A stretch of 64,000 bases of DNA from Lachancea thermotolerans CBS 6340 (lineage: Eukaryota > Ascomycota > Saccharomycetes > Saccharomycetales > Saccharomycetaceae), in contig NC_013081.1 in assembly GCF_000142805.1 (NCBI RefSeq), positions 1-64,000 of the forward strand. The letters are read 5' to 3'. Below, one piece after another: positions 10,634 through 19,045 of this stretch (position 1 is the stretch's first letter; each line of letters opens with the position of its first letter). The position numbers were made by a program, and so were the translations under genes. The notes beneath the pieces were generated by a model that had not been told where the DNA came from, did no database searches, and was given only the letters and a program-made list of their open reading frames with translations.

Positions 10634-11638
10634 CTATTTGGGTACCTGCCGTTCCTTGGGAACGATTAACATTCCCCTTTTTTCCATAATCCTCCCTTGA
10701 ACCACTTTAAGCAGATCATAGATCAAAGTTAAGTATGGAGCTTCAACTCCGTTTTTCTTCGCAATTCTGACCGGGTTTCCACAAATAACCTCAACTTCAA
10801 GCGGGTTTCCTTTATCAATGTCAACGAGCATGGAGGGCCTGTAATAGACTGGATCCTTTGACCTAATCATGAAATCCATAAGCGCTTCAGAGAGCTCGAC
10901 GCCATCTGACTTTGCAATAGCGATGACTTCTTTCATTGCCTTGCGAATTATCGAGTCGGTGCCGCCAAATATCTCCAGACGGCCAACATCTGCTTCAGTG
11001 AGAGCACAAACAGGGTTGAGACCAGCATTATAAACTAGCTTTCGCCATCTCGAGTATTTAACGTTCTCGTCAAAAACACATTGGTTCTTATCATTTTTAT
11101 ACATGCTCACAAACCTTTTGCACACCTTTTCTTGATGCTCGTTGGTGAGGTTGACATTTTCAAAATATCCGACGCTAAGGAAATCTCGATCCGAATGCTC
11201 TATATGGCCTTTGACGTTTGAAGATGCAATCATGCTGACACCGCTCAATATCACGTTGCCGGGGCATTTAAAGAGAGCTTCGTCCTCAATTCCGATGCCG
11301 TTTTGGATAAGAACAATCGCGGTATCTTTTGAAACTGCTGGTGCAATGATGTCAATCATGCTCGAAACCCCTGGAATGCATTTGGTCGCTAACACAACAT
11401 AATCGAAAGGGCCATACTGCTTACTAGCTTCAATACTGTTGACAACGTTACTGGGCCTATAACGTATGCCCCGACCATAGTCGCAGGAATTAATTTTAAA
11501 CCCGTTTTCAACAACATGTGCATAGTCTGATCGCAACACAGAGGTCACTGAGGATTCCCCGGAATACTCTAAAGCGAATGAAGCCATGGCGCCTACGCCA
11601 CCTGCCCCTACAAGAAGGACATTTGGCTTGTTCGGCAT
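10634..11638 (-). CDS. Ketopantoate reductase family (ApbA/PanE-like) oxidoreductase
   Basis: 334-aa NADPH-dependent oxidoreductase of the 2-dehydropantoate 2-reductase fold. The dinucleotide motif GAGGVG is at residues 11-16. The C-terminal catalytic domain carries the family lysine (K200) in RWRKLVYNAGLNPVCAL with N204 shortly after, and a GNPLEVEVICGNPV segment near residue 285 that matches the family's K/N-x-T/L-E-x-E pattern. Known members reduce ketopantoate to pantoate for coenzyme A. Fungal genomes hold several paralogs whose substrates are unknown, and this one may be such a paralog rather than the Pan5 enzyme. Start at the ATG at 11638; length normal. Confidence 0.85.
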   Translation of the reverse strand: MPNKPNVLLVGAGGVGAMASFALEYSGESSVTSVLRSDYAHVVENGFKINSCDYGRGIRYRPSNVVNSIEASKQYGPFDYVVLATKCIPGVSSMIDIIAPAVSKDTAIVLIQNGIGIEDEALFKCPGNVILSGVSMIASSNVKGHIEHSDRDFLSVGYFENVNLTNEHQEKVCKRFVSMYKNDKNQCVFDENVKYSRWRKLVYNAGLNPVCALTEADVGRLEIFGGTDSIIRKAMKEVIAIAKSDGVELSEALMDFMIRSKDPVYYRPSMLVDIDKGNPLEVEVICGNPVRIAKKNGVEAPYLTLIYDLLKVVQGRIMEKRGMLIVPKERQVPK

Positions 11639-12414
11639 TGCTAGCTAGTATATGAGGCTTTTAACCAAGTACCGGTAGACTTGGTTTCAGAACCTTGTTA
11701 TTGAAGTAGATCAAATACTTGGAATGATTGATAGTAATCTAGGGATCGAATCGTTAGCTTATAGCTTACCCATCAATAGACAGAAAGGATGACTCAGCTT
11801 CATCGTTCTGAGTGCTAGCTGTCACAGTTTTGTGTGATACCGCCGAGAGGAGACCACCTTCGTAATAGACAAGTGAATAAACCTGGGGTGTTGAATCGAT
11901 TCCGTTCTTACCACAGAACGCTCTCAGGCTTATTATTTCTACCAAATTACCTCTTTATGTGAAGGTCGCCCTCGGCACCGACGAGTTGCTGTTGCGCAGA
12001 GATGGCGCCAACCACATCGTGGACCTGCAAGCCTACTGATTGCAAGACAGTTTTTTATTCGCTGAATGAGGCATTCTTTGAAAACATTTACATCATTTTT
12101 TTTTATTTAGAAAGGTTACGGTGTGGCTTGTTGGTTTTGTATAGTGACACTTCGAACGCAACCGTAATTTTCTAGTGTTTTTCGCATTCGTAGCTACTAG
12201 CGCTGTGATCTCAATTGCCTAGCAGACCAACTTATGCGGCGAAATTTTCTGCTCTAGCGTCGTAAAAGTTACCTGCGCGCTCCATCTCTGTCGTCAAGTC
12301 AGTCGATACATATATTACTGATGTATTGTTCTCACGTCACATTTCTCAACACAAGGAGAGGCAACGTCCGGTATGTGTCTTCATGTGGATGTCGAAGTAA
12401 CTTGAGTGCGTCGA
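11639..12414. other. Intergenic region holding a possible coding relic
   Basis: The promoter of the minus-strand reductase (start 11638) should lie at the left. The middle contains a short coding-looking segment listed separately. The rest shows nothing I can name. Confidence 0.4.
11900..12039 (+). pseudogene. Possible 3' relic of a short-chain dehydrogenase
   Basis: A short open segment ends at a TGA at 12037-12039 and becomes GC-rich and codon-like, unlike the AT-rich flanks. Its translation includes KLPLYVKVALGTDELLLRR. This resembles the PLRLxLGxD stretch near the C-terminus of fungal short-chain dehydrogenases. No start, cofactor motif or catalytic motif is found upstream, so if real it is only the tail of a decayed gene. 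A chance frame is the alternative. Confidence 0.22.
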
Positions 12415-13335
12415 CTACTCATACATTGGGAAAGGAGCCCAGGAAGGAGACACGTACCTTTTGCTACCTAGTTTCTCGAGGATCTTCGAAATTTGTTGAA
12501 CGTCGTTGCTGCTTAGCTTCACAATTTTCAGATTAGATTGCACTCTCTTGGAGTTTACCGACTTTGGTAGAATACAGTAACCTCTCGTAACACCCCAACT
12601 AATCAGAATTTGGGCAGGCTCAACCTGGTGTTTCTCAGCGAGCTTGATAAGATCAGGATCTGTTAACATCGAAGACTCGCTGGAGCCTAGCGGAGAATAT
12701 GCTTCAACTATAATGCCTTTTGATTTGCAATATTCGATCAGCTCATCCTGTGGCAATTGTGGGTGGATCTCAATCTGGTTCGCGGCCGGGACACTTAAAC
12801 CAAGCTCAGGCTTTAAGATTTCCTCGATGTTTTTAATTGAAAAGTTCGACACTCCGATAGCTTTTGTCTTCCCCGATTTAGGCAAGTCTTGCATGAGCTG
12901 CCAAGTTTTCACAAAACTCCACCCATCGATATCAACATCCCTTGCACCATCAGCTCTAACCGGGATTGAAAGAACGTTGCCATCTTTGATAAGGTCTGTT
13001 TTCAACGCCACCGGGAAGTGCATCAGGTAAAGATCAACATAATCAAGCCCCAACCTCTCTAGTGAAGCGTTAAGAGCGGATTGTGGGTCTCTTTGCTGGG
13101 TACACCAAAGTTTGGTGGTGACAAAAATCTTTTCTCGAGGAACTCCAGAATCTCTTATCGCTCTGCCTACCGCAGCTTCGTTGCGGTAAATTGCAGCTGT
13201 GTCAATGTGCCGATAGCCACTTTCGAGAGCAGCAAGCACTGCGCGGTAGGTGTCTCCGTCTGCAGCTTTCCACGTGCCCAAGCCGAGCACAGGAATTGGC
13301 TTGCCAGTGTTCATTTGCAGTTCAAGAGTGGCCAT
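12415..13335 (-). CDS. Aldo/keto reductase, Gcy1/Ypr1-like
   Basis: 306-aa cytosolic NADPH-dependent carbonyl reductase. The true start is the ATG at 13335; the frame extends to a GTG at 13362 but this adds nothing conserved. The (beta/alpha)8 family signature GYRHIDTAAIY is present and the catalytic tetrad is complete: D45, Y50, K75 (FVTTKLW) and H106 (LYLMHFPV). The later signature ILPKSVNSKRVQSNLK provides the cofactor-phosphate site. S. cerevisiae relatives Gcy1 and Ypr1 reduce glyceraldehyde, 2-methylbutyraldehyde and other aldehydes and are stress-induced. Upstream the gene has a good TATA box, consistent with inducible expression. Confidence 0.92.
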   Translation of the reverse strand: MATLELQMNTGKPIPVLGLGTWKAADGDTYRAVLAALESGYRHIDTAAIYRNEAAVGRAIRDSGVPREKIFVTTKLWCTQQRDPQSALNASLERLGLDYVDLYLMHFPVALKTDLIKDGNVLSIPVRADGARDVDIDGWSFVKTWQLMQDLPKSGKTKAIGVSNFSIKNIEEILKPELGLSVPAANQIEIHPQLPQDELIEYCKSKGIIVEAYSPLGSSESSMLTDPDLIKLAEKHQVEPAQILISWGVTRGYCILPKSVNSKRVQSNLKIVKLSSNDVQQISKILEKLGSKRYVSPSWAPFPMYE

Positions 13336-15733
13336 GTTGTCCTCGCGTTTTAAGGCCCGCACTGAACATCATGTTTGTCTGCCTTTTGCTGCTCGCCCGC
13401 GCGTCACTCTCCTTTATATATGAAGGCTTGTTGTGAGTTTCGGACCAAAAATATCAAGATAACAGTATGTGTAAATATGTCCAATTACTAATGTGCTTCT
13501 CAAAGGGGCATGCGAGAATAACGAAAGCGCGGTGCAACAGGCTTCAACATAGCTATATCACAGTATGTTTCTGATGGATACGCTACTCTTGTTGTGTTCC
13601 CGAATAGGAAGGACAATCAATTTCTTATCACTTTAACGATGAAAAGCGCACCGTTAGGTCAGAGCCACTTTTAAGTAGTAGGTTAAGAAAGCTTTACTAG
13701 CTACCTCAATCGCCGGGGCAAGAAAGATGTAGTCCAAGGAGTTTCATAAGTGAAGCTTGTTGCTCTGCGCTCGCAAATACGGTTAAAGCTTGATATAATT
13801 TAAAAGCACAAAACGAGGGAACCTGTACGCTCCCACGCCAAGAAACTTGATACCCTGTCGGACATTTGGAAAAGACAATCGGAAAAATTGGCGTTTTCAA
13901 ATGAAATCAAATGATAGAGGCAGTTCGTCGTTCCAACTAATAGTGCGAAAGTTAAGCATATTTTGGAATAGTAATGCTACGAGACAAACAGGGCTATCCC
14001 AGTTCTATCAAAGCATATTTCTCAGCATACTTCCCAATGTACTCCCTAGCAAGATCCTCTTTGAAAAGGAGTTACCACTAGCCATAAATCTCTCTTCAAG
14101 AGCTAATGTCCAAACGAAATATTACACATCTCAAAGAACAACGATCCGGGTTGAAAAGCACAAAGCTTACAGCTGTATTTCTCGGCTCGGCTTACTTCCC
14201 CTATTCAAAACTTTGAAGCTGTACAGCGTCGACAACAAATATCAAGAACAAATTTCTATGGTTTTGCGCGCATATGCACGCGTCCATCTCGCAAATTATG
14301 TTTCTTAGGGACGCGGGTGCTACGAACTGCACCATGCAACCTCTGAAACGAATGAGCTTGAGTTTATATAACCACAGATAACCCATCCAACGCATTTTTA
14401 TCTGAGTTTGTCTTTCCGAAGCTAATGAACCTGGTTTAATGACACCGGTTATTAACAGGACAAAGGTGGTACAGACTCTGTGCTTTTTAACTTGCGGCGT
14501 GGAATAACTTTGGCGAATTTGGAGAAGAAAACTTACTTTAAAGACCTGCTTTAAATGAAGCGTTAGCAGCGTATCTTTTCTGCACTAGAACTGAAGTTGA
14601 CTGCCGGCAAGAGGAGAAAGCCGAAAAGTGAGAAGATAGACTGCAGATAAAGATGGAAATTGTGGTTTTTGCATCTATGCTGATCATTCTGTGATCATTG
14701 CGCTTGTCTATCTTATCATCAACTACTCCCAGGTCTCATGTTTATTTTATTGCAACATTGATCTTTTTAAGGCAAAGCCTTGTCGGGCATCGAGCCGTTC
14801 TCTTGTGCTATATGCTGCAATATTGTGACAAGGGAGTGTCATTTAGCAACTAACGCCGAACCCCCCCCTTTGAAGGATTCCCAGAGTGGTGAAGTTTATA
14901 TAAGGTGAGCTGCTTCAGCTGTGCTTTTGTTTTTCCAAGAAGTTTTAGACACGTCGATCTTTCCGACCCCAGCAGTTACAAGTAATCTGCGGTTGCCACA
15001 GAGGTTCACAAAGCTAACCTGTTTGACGCAGCTTTTGTTTATCTGGGCACAGAGGTCGCTAGCTTTGGCCTCGTTACTTCGAGAGCTCAGCGTATCAACC
15101 ATACTAGAAAGATACAAGACAGACAACCAGGCTATGACATTCACAAATATGCTAAGATTTATGACCTTCTGGCTGTCTCTCTGAACAACGCTGGGTACTG
15201 TTTTATAAAAAAGGAACTCAGGTAAAACGGTTCCTTCCTTGGCAAAAAAGGCTCTGTTGGTTATATTCTCACTAGTTTAACATGGTGTCAAATAACCCAT
15301 AAATAGCACAAAAGATTTTGCGATAACCGCCTAACAATACAATCAAAAACCTAGTGTCGCCTCCAAAACTAGTTTCAAGAGCAAGACTGGTACCTAAAAG
15401 GAGCATTCGAGTTCAAACTTAAGAGTAACTAGATAGACAACGACCACCTTTTCTCACATCTTTTCTGTTTTCGGGAGGCGACATCCAAGGTCCTCAGTAG
15501 AGGGGACTTGAATATCGATGCAAACATTTCTGAGGAGAATAACTGAAATACGAGAAAATACTGATTCCTTTGATGTTCCCAAGGATGCCAGGTCGTATAT
15601 GTAGGTCAACCATGTTGATAGAAAAACTTATTCTTAATACTTATGCCAGTTTAGGCGACGAACTAAATGTATGTATATTAGTAGACTCTATAAGCTGTAG
15701 TAGTTCCTTGCAGGGTATCTCGATCGAAGGAAA
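13336..15733. other. Long gene-free stretch, 2.4 kb
   Basis: Lies between the 5' end of the aldo/keto reductase gene and the 3' end of the flocculin gene. The longest open frame (13847-14308, +) begins only at a TTG and has no recognisable domain. A frame at 14921-15184 (+) begins at a GTG and is no more convincing, although a TATA-like TTTATATAAGG near 14896 precedes it. A poly-C run lies near 14863. Nothing else is supported. Confidence 0.4.
13413..13420 (-). promoter_or_regulatory. TATA box of the aldo/keto reductase gene
   Basis: TATATAAA on the minus strand, 78 bp upstream of the ATG at 13335. Confidence 0.5.
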
Positions 15734-18700
15734 TCACAACAGGGCTAGTGGGATAGCCAAAAGAAGACCAGCTCTTAGCTTGTTGGCAGCACCCTCGAAG
15801 GTAGAGACGCCAGCCGTAGTAGAGACGGCAGCGACGGAGGAAGAAGACTGCACCTCAAGAGAAGAAGATGGAGTTTGGGTGACGTATGAACCAGAAGCGC
15901 CTGGGGTAGTGTAAGAACCGCTGTAAGCTGGAGAAGATTCAACAGATTTTGTTTGCGAACCCGATGGAGAAGCAGCCTCAGTCTTTTGAGCAGAGCTCAA
16001 TGGAGCTGTGGTGGTGTAGACAGTCTCAGTACCAGAGATGGTGCTGGTAGTAACAATCTCAGAGTTAGCTGGGCCAGGAGAGGTTGTTTCGACAGCAGAG
16101 CTCACTGGGCATGTAGTGGTGTAGATGGTTGTTGTGCCCGATACGGTGTCGGTCACGATAGACTCAGTGACAGGTGTGCCGGAAGCGGAGGAGACAACAA
16201 CAGACTCGGAGCTAGCTGGAGCAGTAGTAGCTGGCTGAGATTCACTGGCTGGCAAGGTGGTGGTGTAAGAAGTCACAGTGCCGGAAGCGGAGGAGACAAC
16301 AACAGACTCGGAGCTAGCTGGAGCAGTAGTAGCTGGCTGAGATTCACTGGCTGGCAAGGTGGTGGTGTAAGAAGTCACAGTGCCGGAAACAGAGGAGACA
16401 AGAACAGTCTTGGCATTATCAGGGCCAGTGGTAGTTGGCTCGACTTCCGTGATAGGGCAGGTAGTGGTGTAAGAGGTAACGGTGCCAGATTCAGTAACAG
16501 TGACCACTGACTCAGTCTGTGCAGGCCCAGTTGTAGTTGGCAAAGTGCTTTCAGGACAAGTTGTGGTGAAAATGGTAGTCGTTCCAGAAACAGCGCTTTT
16601 AACAATGGTTTGACAAGTAGAAGTAGTTGGGATAGAGCCAGAGGTAGCTGGAACGGAGCCAGAAGTAGCTGGGGTACCGGAGGTAGCTGGGGTAGTCTCA
16701 GAAGTAGCTGGGGCAGAGCCAGAAGTAGCTGGGGTAGAGCTCAAAGAAACTGGGTAAGAGGTGGATCCAATACCAGCAGCAGAGGTAGTGTTGTGGTAGT
16801 ATGGATAACTATGCGGAACAGAGGAAATTGGAGCGCTGGAGCTTGGAGCAGAAGACACTGGTGTCGAGGAGGTCTCAGATACTGGAGCGCTTGAGCTTGG
16901 AACAGAAGACACTGGAGTCGAGGAGGTCTCAGAGACTGGAGCGCTTGAGCTTGGAACAGAAGACACTGGAGTCGAGGAGGTCTCAGAGACTGGAGCGCTT
17001 GAGCTTGGAACAGAAGACACTGGAGTCGAGGAGTATTCGGAGACTAAAGCGCTTGAGCTTGGAACAGAAGACACTGGAGTCGAGGAGGTCTCAGAGACTG
17101 GAGCGCTTGAGCTTGGAACAGAAGACACTGGAGTCGAGGAGGTCTCAGAGACTGGAGAGCTGGGACTTGGAGCAGAAGACACTACAGAAAAGTAAGTCTC
17201 GGAAACTGGAGCGCTGGAGCTTGGGTAAAGAGGTTTTCCAGAGGTTGGGGTGTTTACTGGTGCAGTTGGAGTCTCAACGTAGTAGATGGTCCCAGTGGTT
17301 GGGACGCCGTCAGATCCAGTGAACGTGGTAGTTCCGGTAGAGAAAGTCACAGTCTCGGAGCCGGTCCATGGCGTGTAGGTAGTAGACTCAGTGGCAGCAG
17401 TTGGGGTCTCGACGTAGTAGATCGTCTCAGTAGTTGGGACACCGTCAGATCCAGTGAACGTGGTGGTCTCGGTGCTGTATGTAACAGTCTCGGAGCCGGT
17501 CCATGGAGTGTAGGTGGTGGACTCAGTGCCAACATTTGGGGTCTCGACGTAGTAGATCGTCTCAGTGGTTGGGATGCCGTCAGGACCAGTGAAGGTGGTG
17601 GTCTCGGTGGAGAAAGTAGAGGTCTCGGAGCCGGTCCATGGAGTGTAGATGGTAGACTCAGTGCCAACAGTTGGGGTCTCAACGTAGTAGATCGTCTCAG
17701 TAGTTGGGACACCGTCAGATCCAGTGAACGTGGTGGTCTCGGTGCTGTATGTAACAGTCTCGGAGCCGGTCCATGGAGTGTAGATGGTAGACTCAGTGCC
17801 AACATTTGGGGTCTCGACGTAGTAGATCGTCTCAGTGGTTGGGACGCCGTCAGATCCGGTGAACGTGGTGGTCTCGGTGGAGAAAGTCACAGTCTCGGAG
17901 CCGGTCCATGGCGTGTAGGTAGTAGACTCAGTGGCAGCAGTTGGGGTCTCAACGTAGTAGATGGTCTCAGTAGTTGGGACGCCGTCAGATCCAGTGAACG
18001 TGGTGGTCTCGGTGGAGAAAGTAGAGGTCTCGGAGCCGGTCCATGGAGTGTAGGTGGTGGACTCAGTGGCAGCAGTTGGGGTCTCGACGTAGTAGATCGT
18101 CTCAGTGGTTGGGACGCCGCCAGATCCAGTGAACGTGGTGGTCTCGGTGCTGTAGGTAACAGTCTCGGAGCCAGTCCATGGGGTGTACAGTGTAGTCGTT
18201 AAAACGGCTGTTGGCGTCAATATATAGATAGTAGGGGTAGTGTCATCTGCAGTGGATGTAGATGTCACTGTTCCGGTGTAACCCTCAGTGACGACGAGTG
18301 CATCACACTGCCCATTGGAACCGTCATCTTCTGGAAAGAACGTTACCTCCTCAAATGTGTTTTTAATTGTTCCATCAGGTAAAATGAGAGAAAGGTCCAT
18401 AATTGCGGTTCTCTCCATGTTTGCAAAAACCAAACGCAAAGGGTAAAACATGCCTTCACGAAGTTCCACTTGGACGCTAGTCGCTCCCATATGGTAAAAT
18501 CCATGCAAATCAGTCGTGGGTTCTCCATTTTCCGACTGATCATCACGCTTTGTCAACTGTACGGTTCCATCCGAACTTTCTTGTTCCGTGAAGCTGTTGC
18601 TGGTACAACATTTGAAAGCGCTTTCTCCCATCATCAGTGAGAAACCATCGTCAATTTCATTAGCAGTTATTGTGTAAACGCCGCTTTGAGATGGTTGAAA

Positions 18701-19045
18701 GTATCCCACAAGCTCAAGAGTAAAGTTTGTAGTTGTGATATCTTCTCCGTAAAGTTGCCCGCCGGCAACACCGTTTTCCTCGTGTACAAGCCTAAAAGAA
18801 GGATCAGTGATACCAAAGGCTTGTTTGAGTAACTTGGAGTTATACTGGTATCCCGACTGTAAATAATCAAAGCTGTAGGCGGATTCGCGATCTAGGTACT
18901 TGTAAGAGTATATGTTGGCACGAAACCCGGGAAAACTGAGTCCTTGGGGCAAGCACACATGATTTCCAATGTTTTCCTCATTTTCGCTCGAAGACGCAAG
19001 CGCAATAAAAGCAAAACTGGCAAGCCGTATCGCGAGGTACCACAT
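15734..19045 (-). CDS. Flocculin-type cell-wall adhesin with PA14 lectin domain
   Basis: 1103-aa GPI-anchored wall protein of the Flo1/Flo5/Flo10 kind, which bind sugars on other cells or surfaces. Start at the ATG at 19045. Signal peptide about 1-19. PA14 domain about 41-235, with the calcium/sugar-binding Asp pair D132-D133 in NEIDDGFSL and the C146-C147 pair matching Flo lectins. Then come seven 45-aa Thr-rich repeats (YTPWTGSET...TGSDGVPTTE), an 18-aa Ser/Pro repeat block (APVSETSSTPVSSVPSSS), an AT/SG-rich spacer, and 34-aa repeats of the GTVTSYTTT kind. The C-terminus has a GPI signal: a small-residue site near FEGAAN followed by a hydrophobic tail ending IPLALL. The reading frame is intact through all repeats, so repeat-number change under coding constraint is likely. 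A long gene-free region lies upstream, as is common for FLO genes. Confidence 0.93.
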   Translation of the reverse strand: MWYLAIRLASFAFIALASSSENEENIGNHVCLPQGLSFPGFRANIYSYKYLDRESAYSFDYLQSGYQYNSKLLKQAFGITDPSFRLVHEENGVAGGQLYGEDITTTNFTLELVGYFQPSQSGVYTITANEIDDGFSLMMGESAFKCCTSNSFTEQESSDGTVQLTKRDDQSENGEPTTDLHGFYHMGATSVQVELREGMFYPLRLVFANMERTAIMDLSLILPDGTIKNTFEEVTFFPEDDGSNGQCDALVVTEGYTGTVTSTSTADDTTPTIYILTPTAVLTTTLYTPWTGSETVTYSTETTTFTGSGGVPTTETIYYVETPTAATESTTYTPWTGSETSTFSTETTTFTGSDGVPTTETIYYVETPTAATESTTYTPWTGSETVTFSTETTTFTGSDGVPTTETIYYVETPNVGTESTIYTPWTGSETVTYSTETTTFTGSDGVPTTETIYYVETPTVGTESTIYTPWTGSETSTFSTETTTFTGPDGIPTTETIYYVETPNVGTESTTYTPWTGSETVTYSTETTTFTGSDGVPTTETIYYVETPTAATESTTYTPWTGSETVTFSTGTTTFTGSDGVPTTGTIYYVETPTAPVNTPTSGKPLYPSSSAPVSETYFSVVSSAPSPSSPVSETSSTPVSSVPSSSAPVSETSSTPVSSVPSSSALVSEYSSTPVSSVPSSSAPVSETSSTPVSSVPSSSAPVSETSSTPVSSVPSSSAPVSETSSTPVSSAPSSSAPISSVPHSYPYYHNTTSAAGIGSTSYPVSLSSTPATSGSAPATSETTPATSGTPATSGSVPATSGSIPTTSTCQTIVKSAVSGTTTIFTTTCPESTLPTTTGPAQTESVVTVTESGTVTSYTTTCPITEVEPTTTGPDNAKTVLVSSVSGTVTSYTTTLPASESQPATTAPASSESVVVSSASGTVTSYTTTLPASESQPATTAPASSESVVVSSASGTPVTESIVTDTVSGTTTIYTTTCPVSSAVETTSPGPANSEIVTTSTISGTETVYTTTAPLSSAQKTEAASPSGSQTKSVESSPAYSGSYTTPGASGSYVTQTPSSSLEVQSSSSVAAVSTTAGVSTFEGAANKLRAGLLLAIPLALL
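16177..16390 (-). repeat. 102-bp tandem repeat in the flocculin C-terminal part
   Basis: Two nearly identical 102-bp units (34 codons; anchors at 16177 and 16279), with a more diverged third starting at 16381. They encode the SGTVTSYTTTLPASESQP segment. The near identity of two units points to recent duplication or gene conversion. Confidence 0.85.
16820..17230 (-). repeat. 54-bp tandem repeat block in the flocculin
   Basis: Units of 54 bp (18 codons) with anchors at 16831, 16885, 16939, 16993, 17047, 17101, 17155 and 17209. The inner units are almost identical and the outer ones diverged. They encode a Ser/Pro-rich stalk. Confidence 0.9.
17265..18215 (-). repeat. 135-bp tandem repeat block in the flocculin
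   Basis: Seven units at exact 135-bp spacing (45 codons), anchored on CCGGTCCATG or a one-base variant at 17361, 17496, 17631, 17766, 17901, 18036 and 18171, plus a partial unit. They encode the Thr-rich Flo-type repeat with PWTGSET and TGSDGVPTTE cores. Sub-variants (TAATEST / NVGTEST, VTYST / STFST) are shuffled among units. Confidence 0.92.

Noticed and set aside
13847-14308. 153-codon open frame in the gap left of the flocculin
   Set aside because: Begins only at TTG, has no recognisable features and lies in AT-rich intergenic DNA.
15953-17322. Long plus-strand frames and a 152-codon alternate minus frame opposite or within the flocculin gene
   Set aside because: These are shadows of the in-frame repeats of the adhesin on the minus strand.
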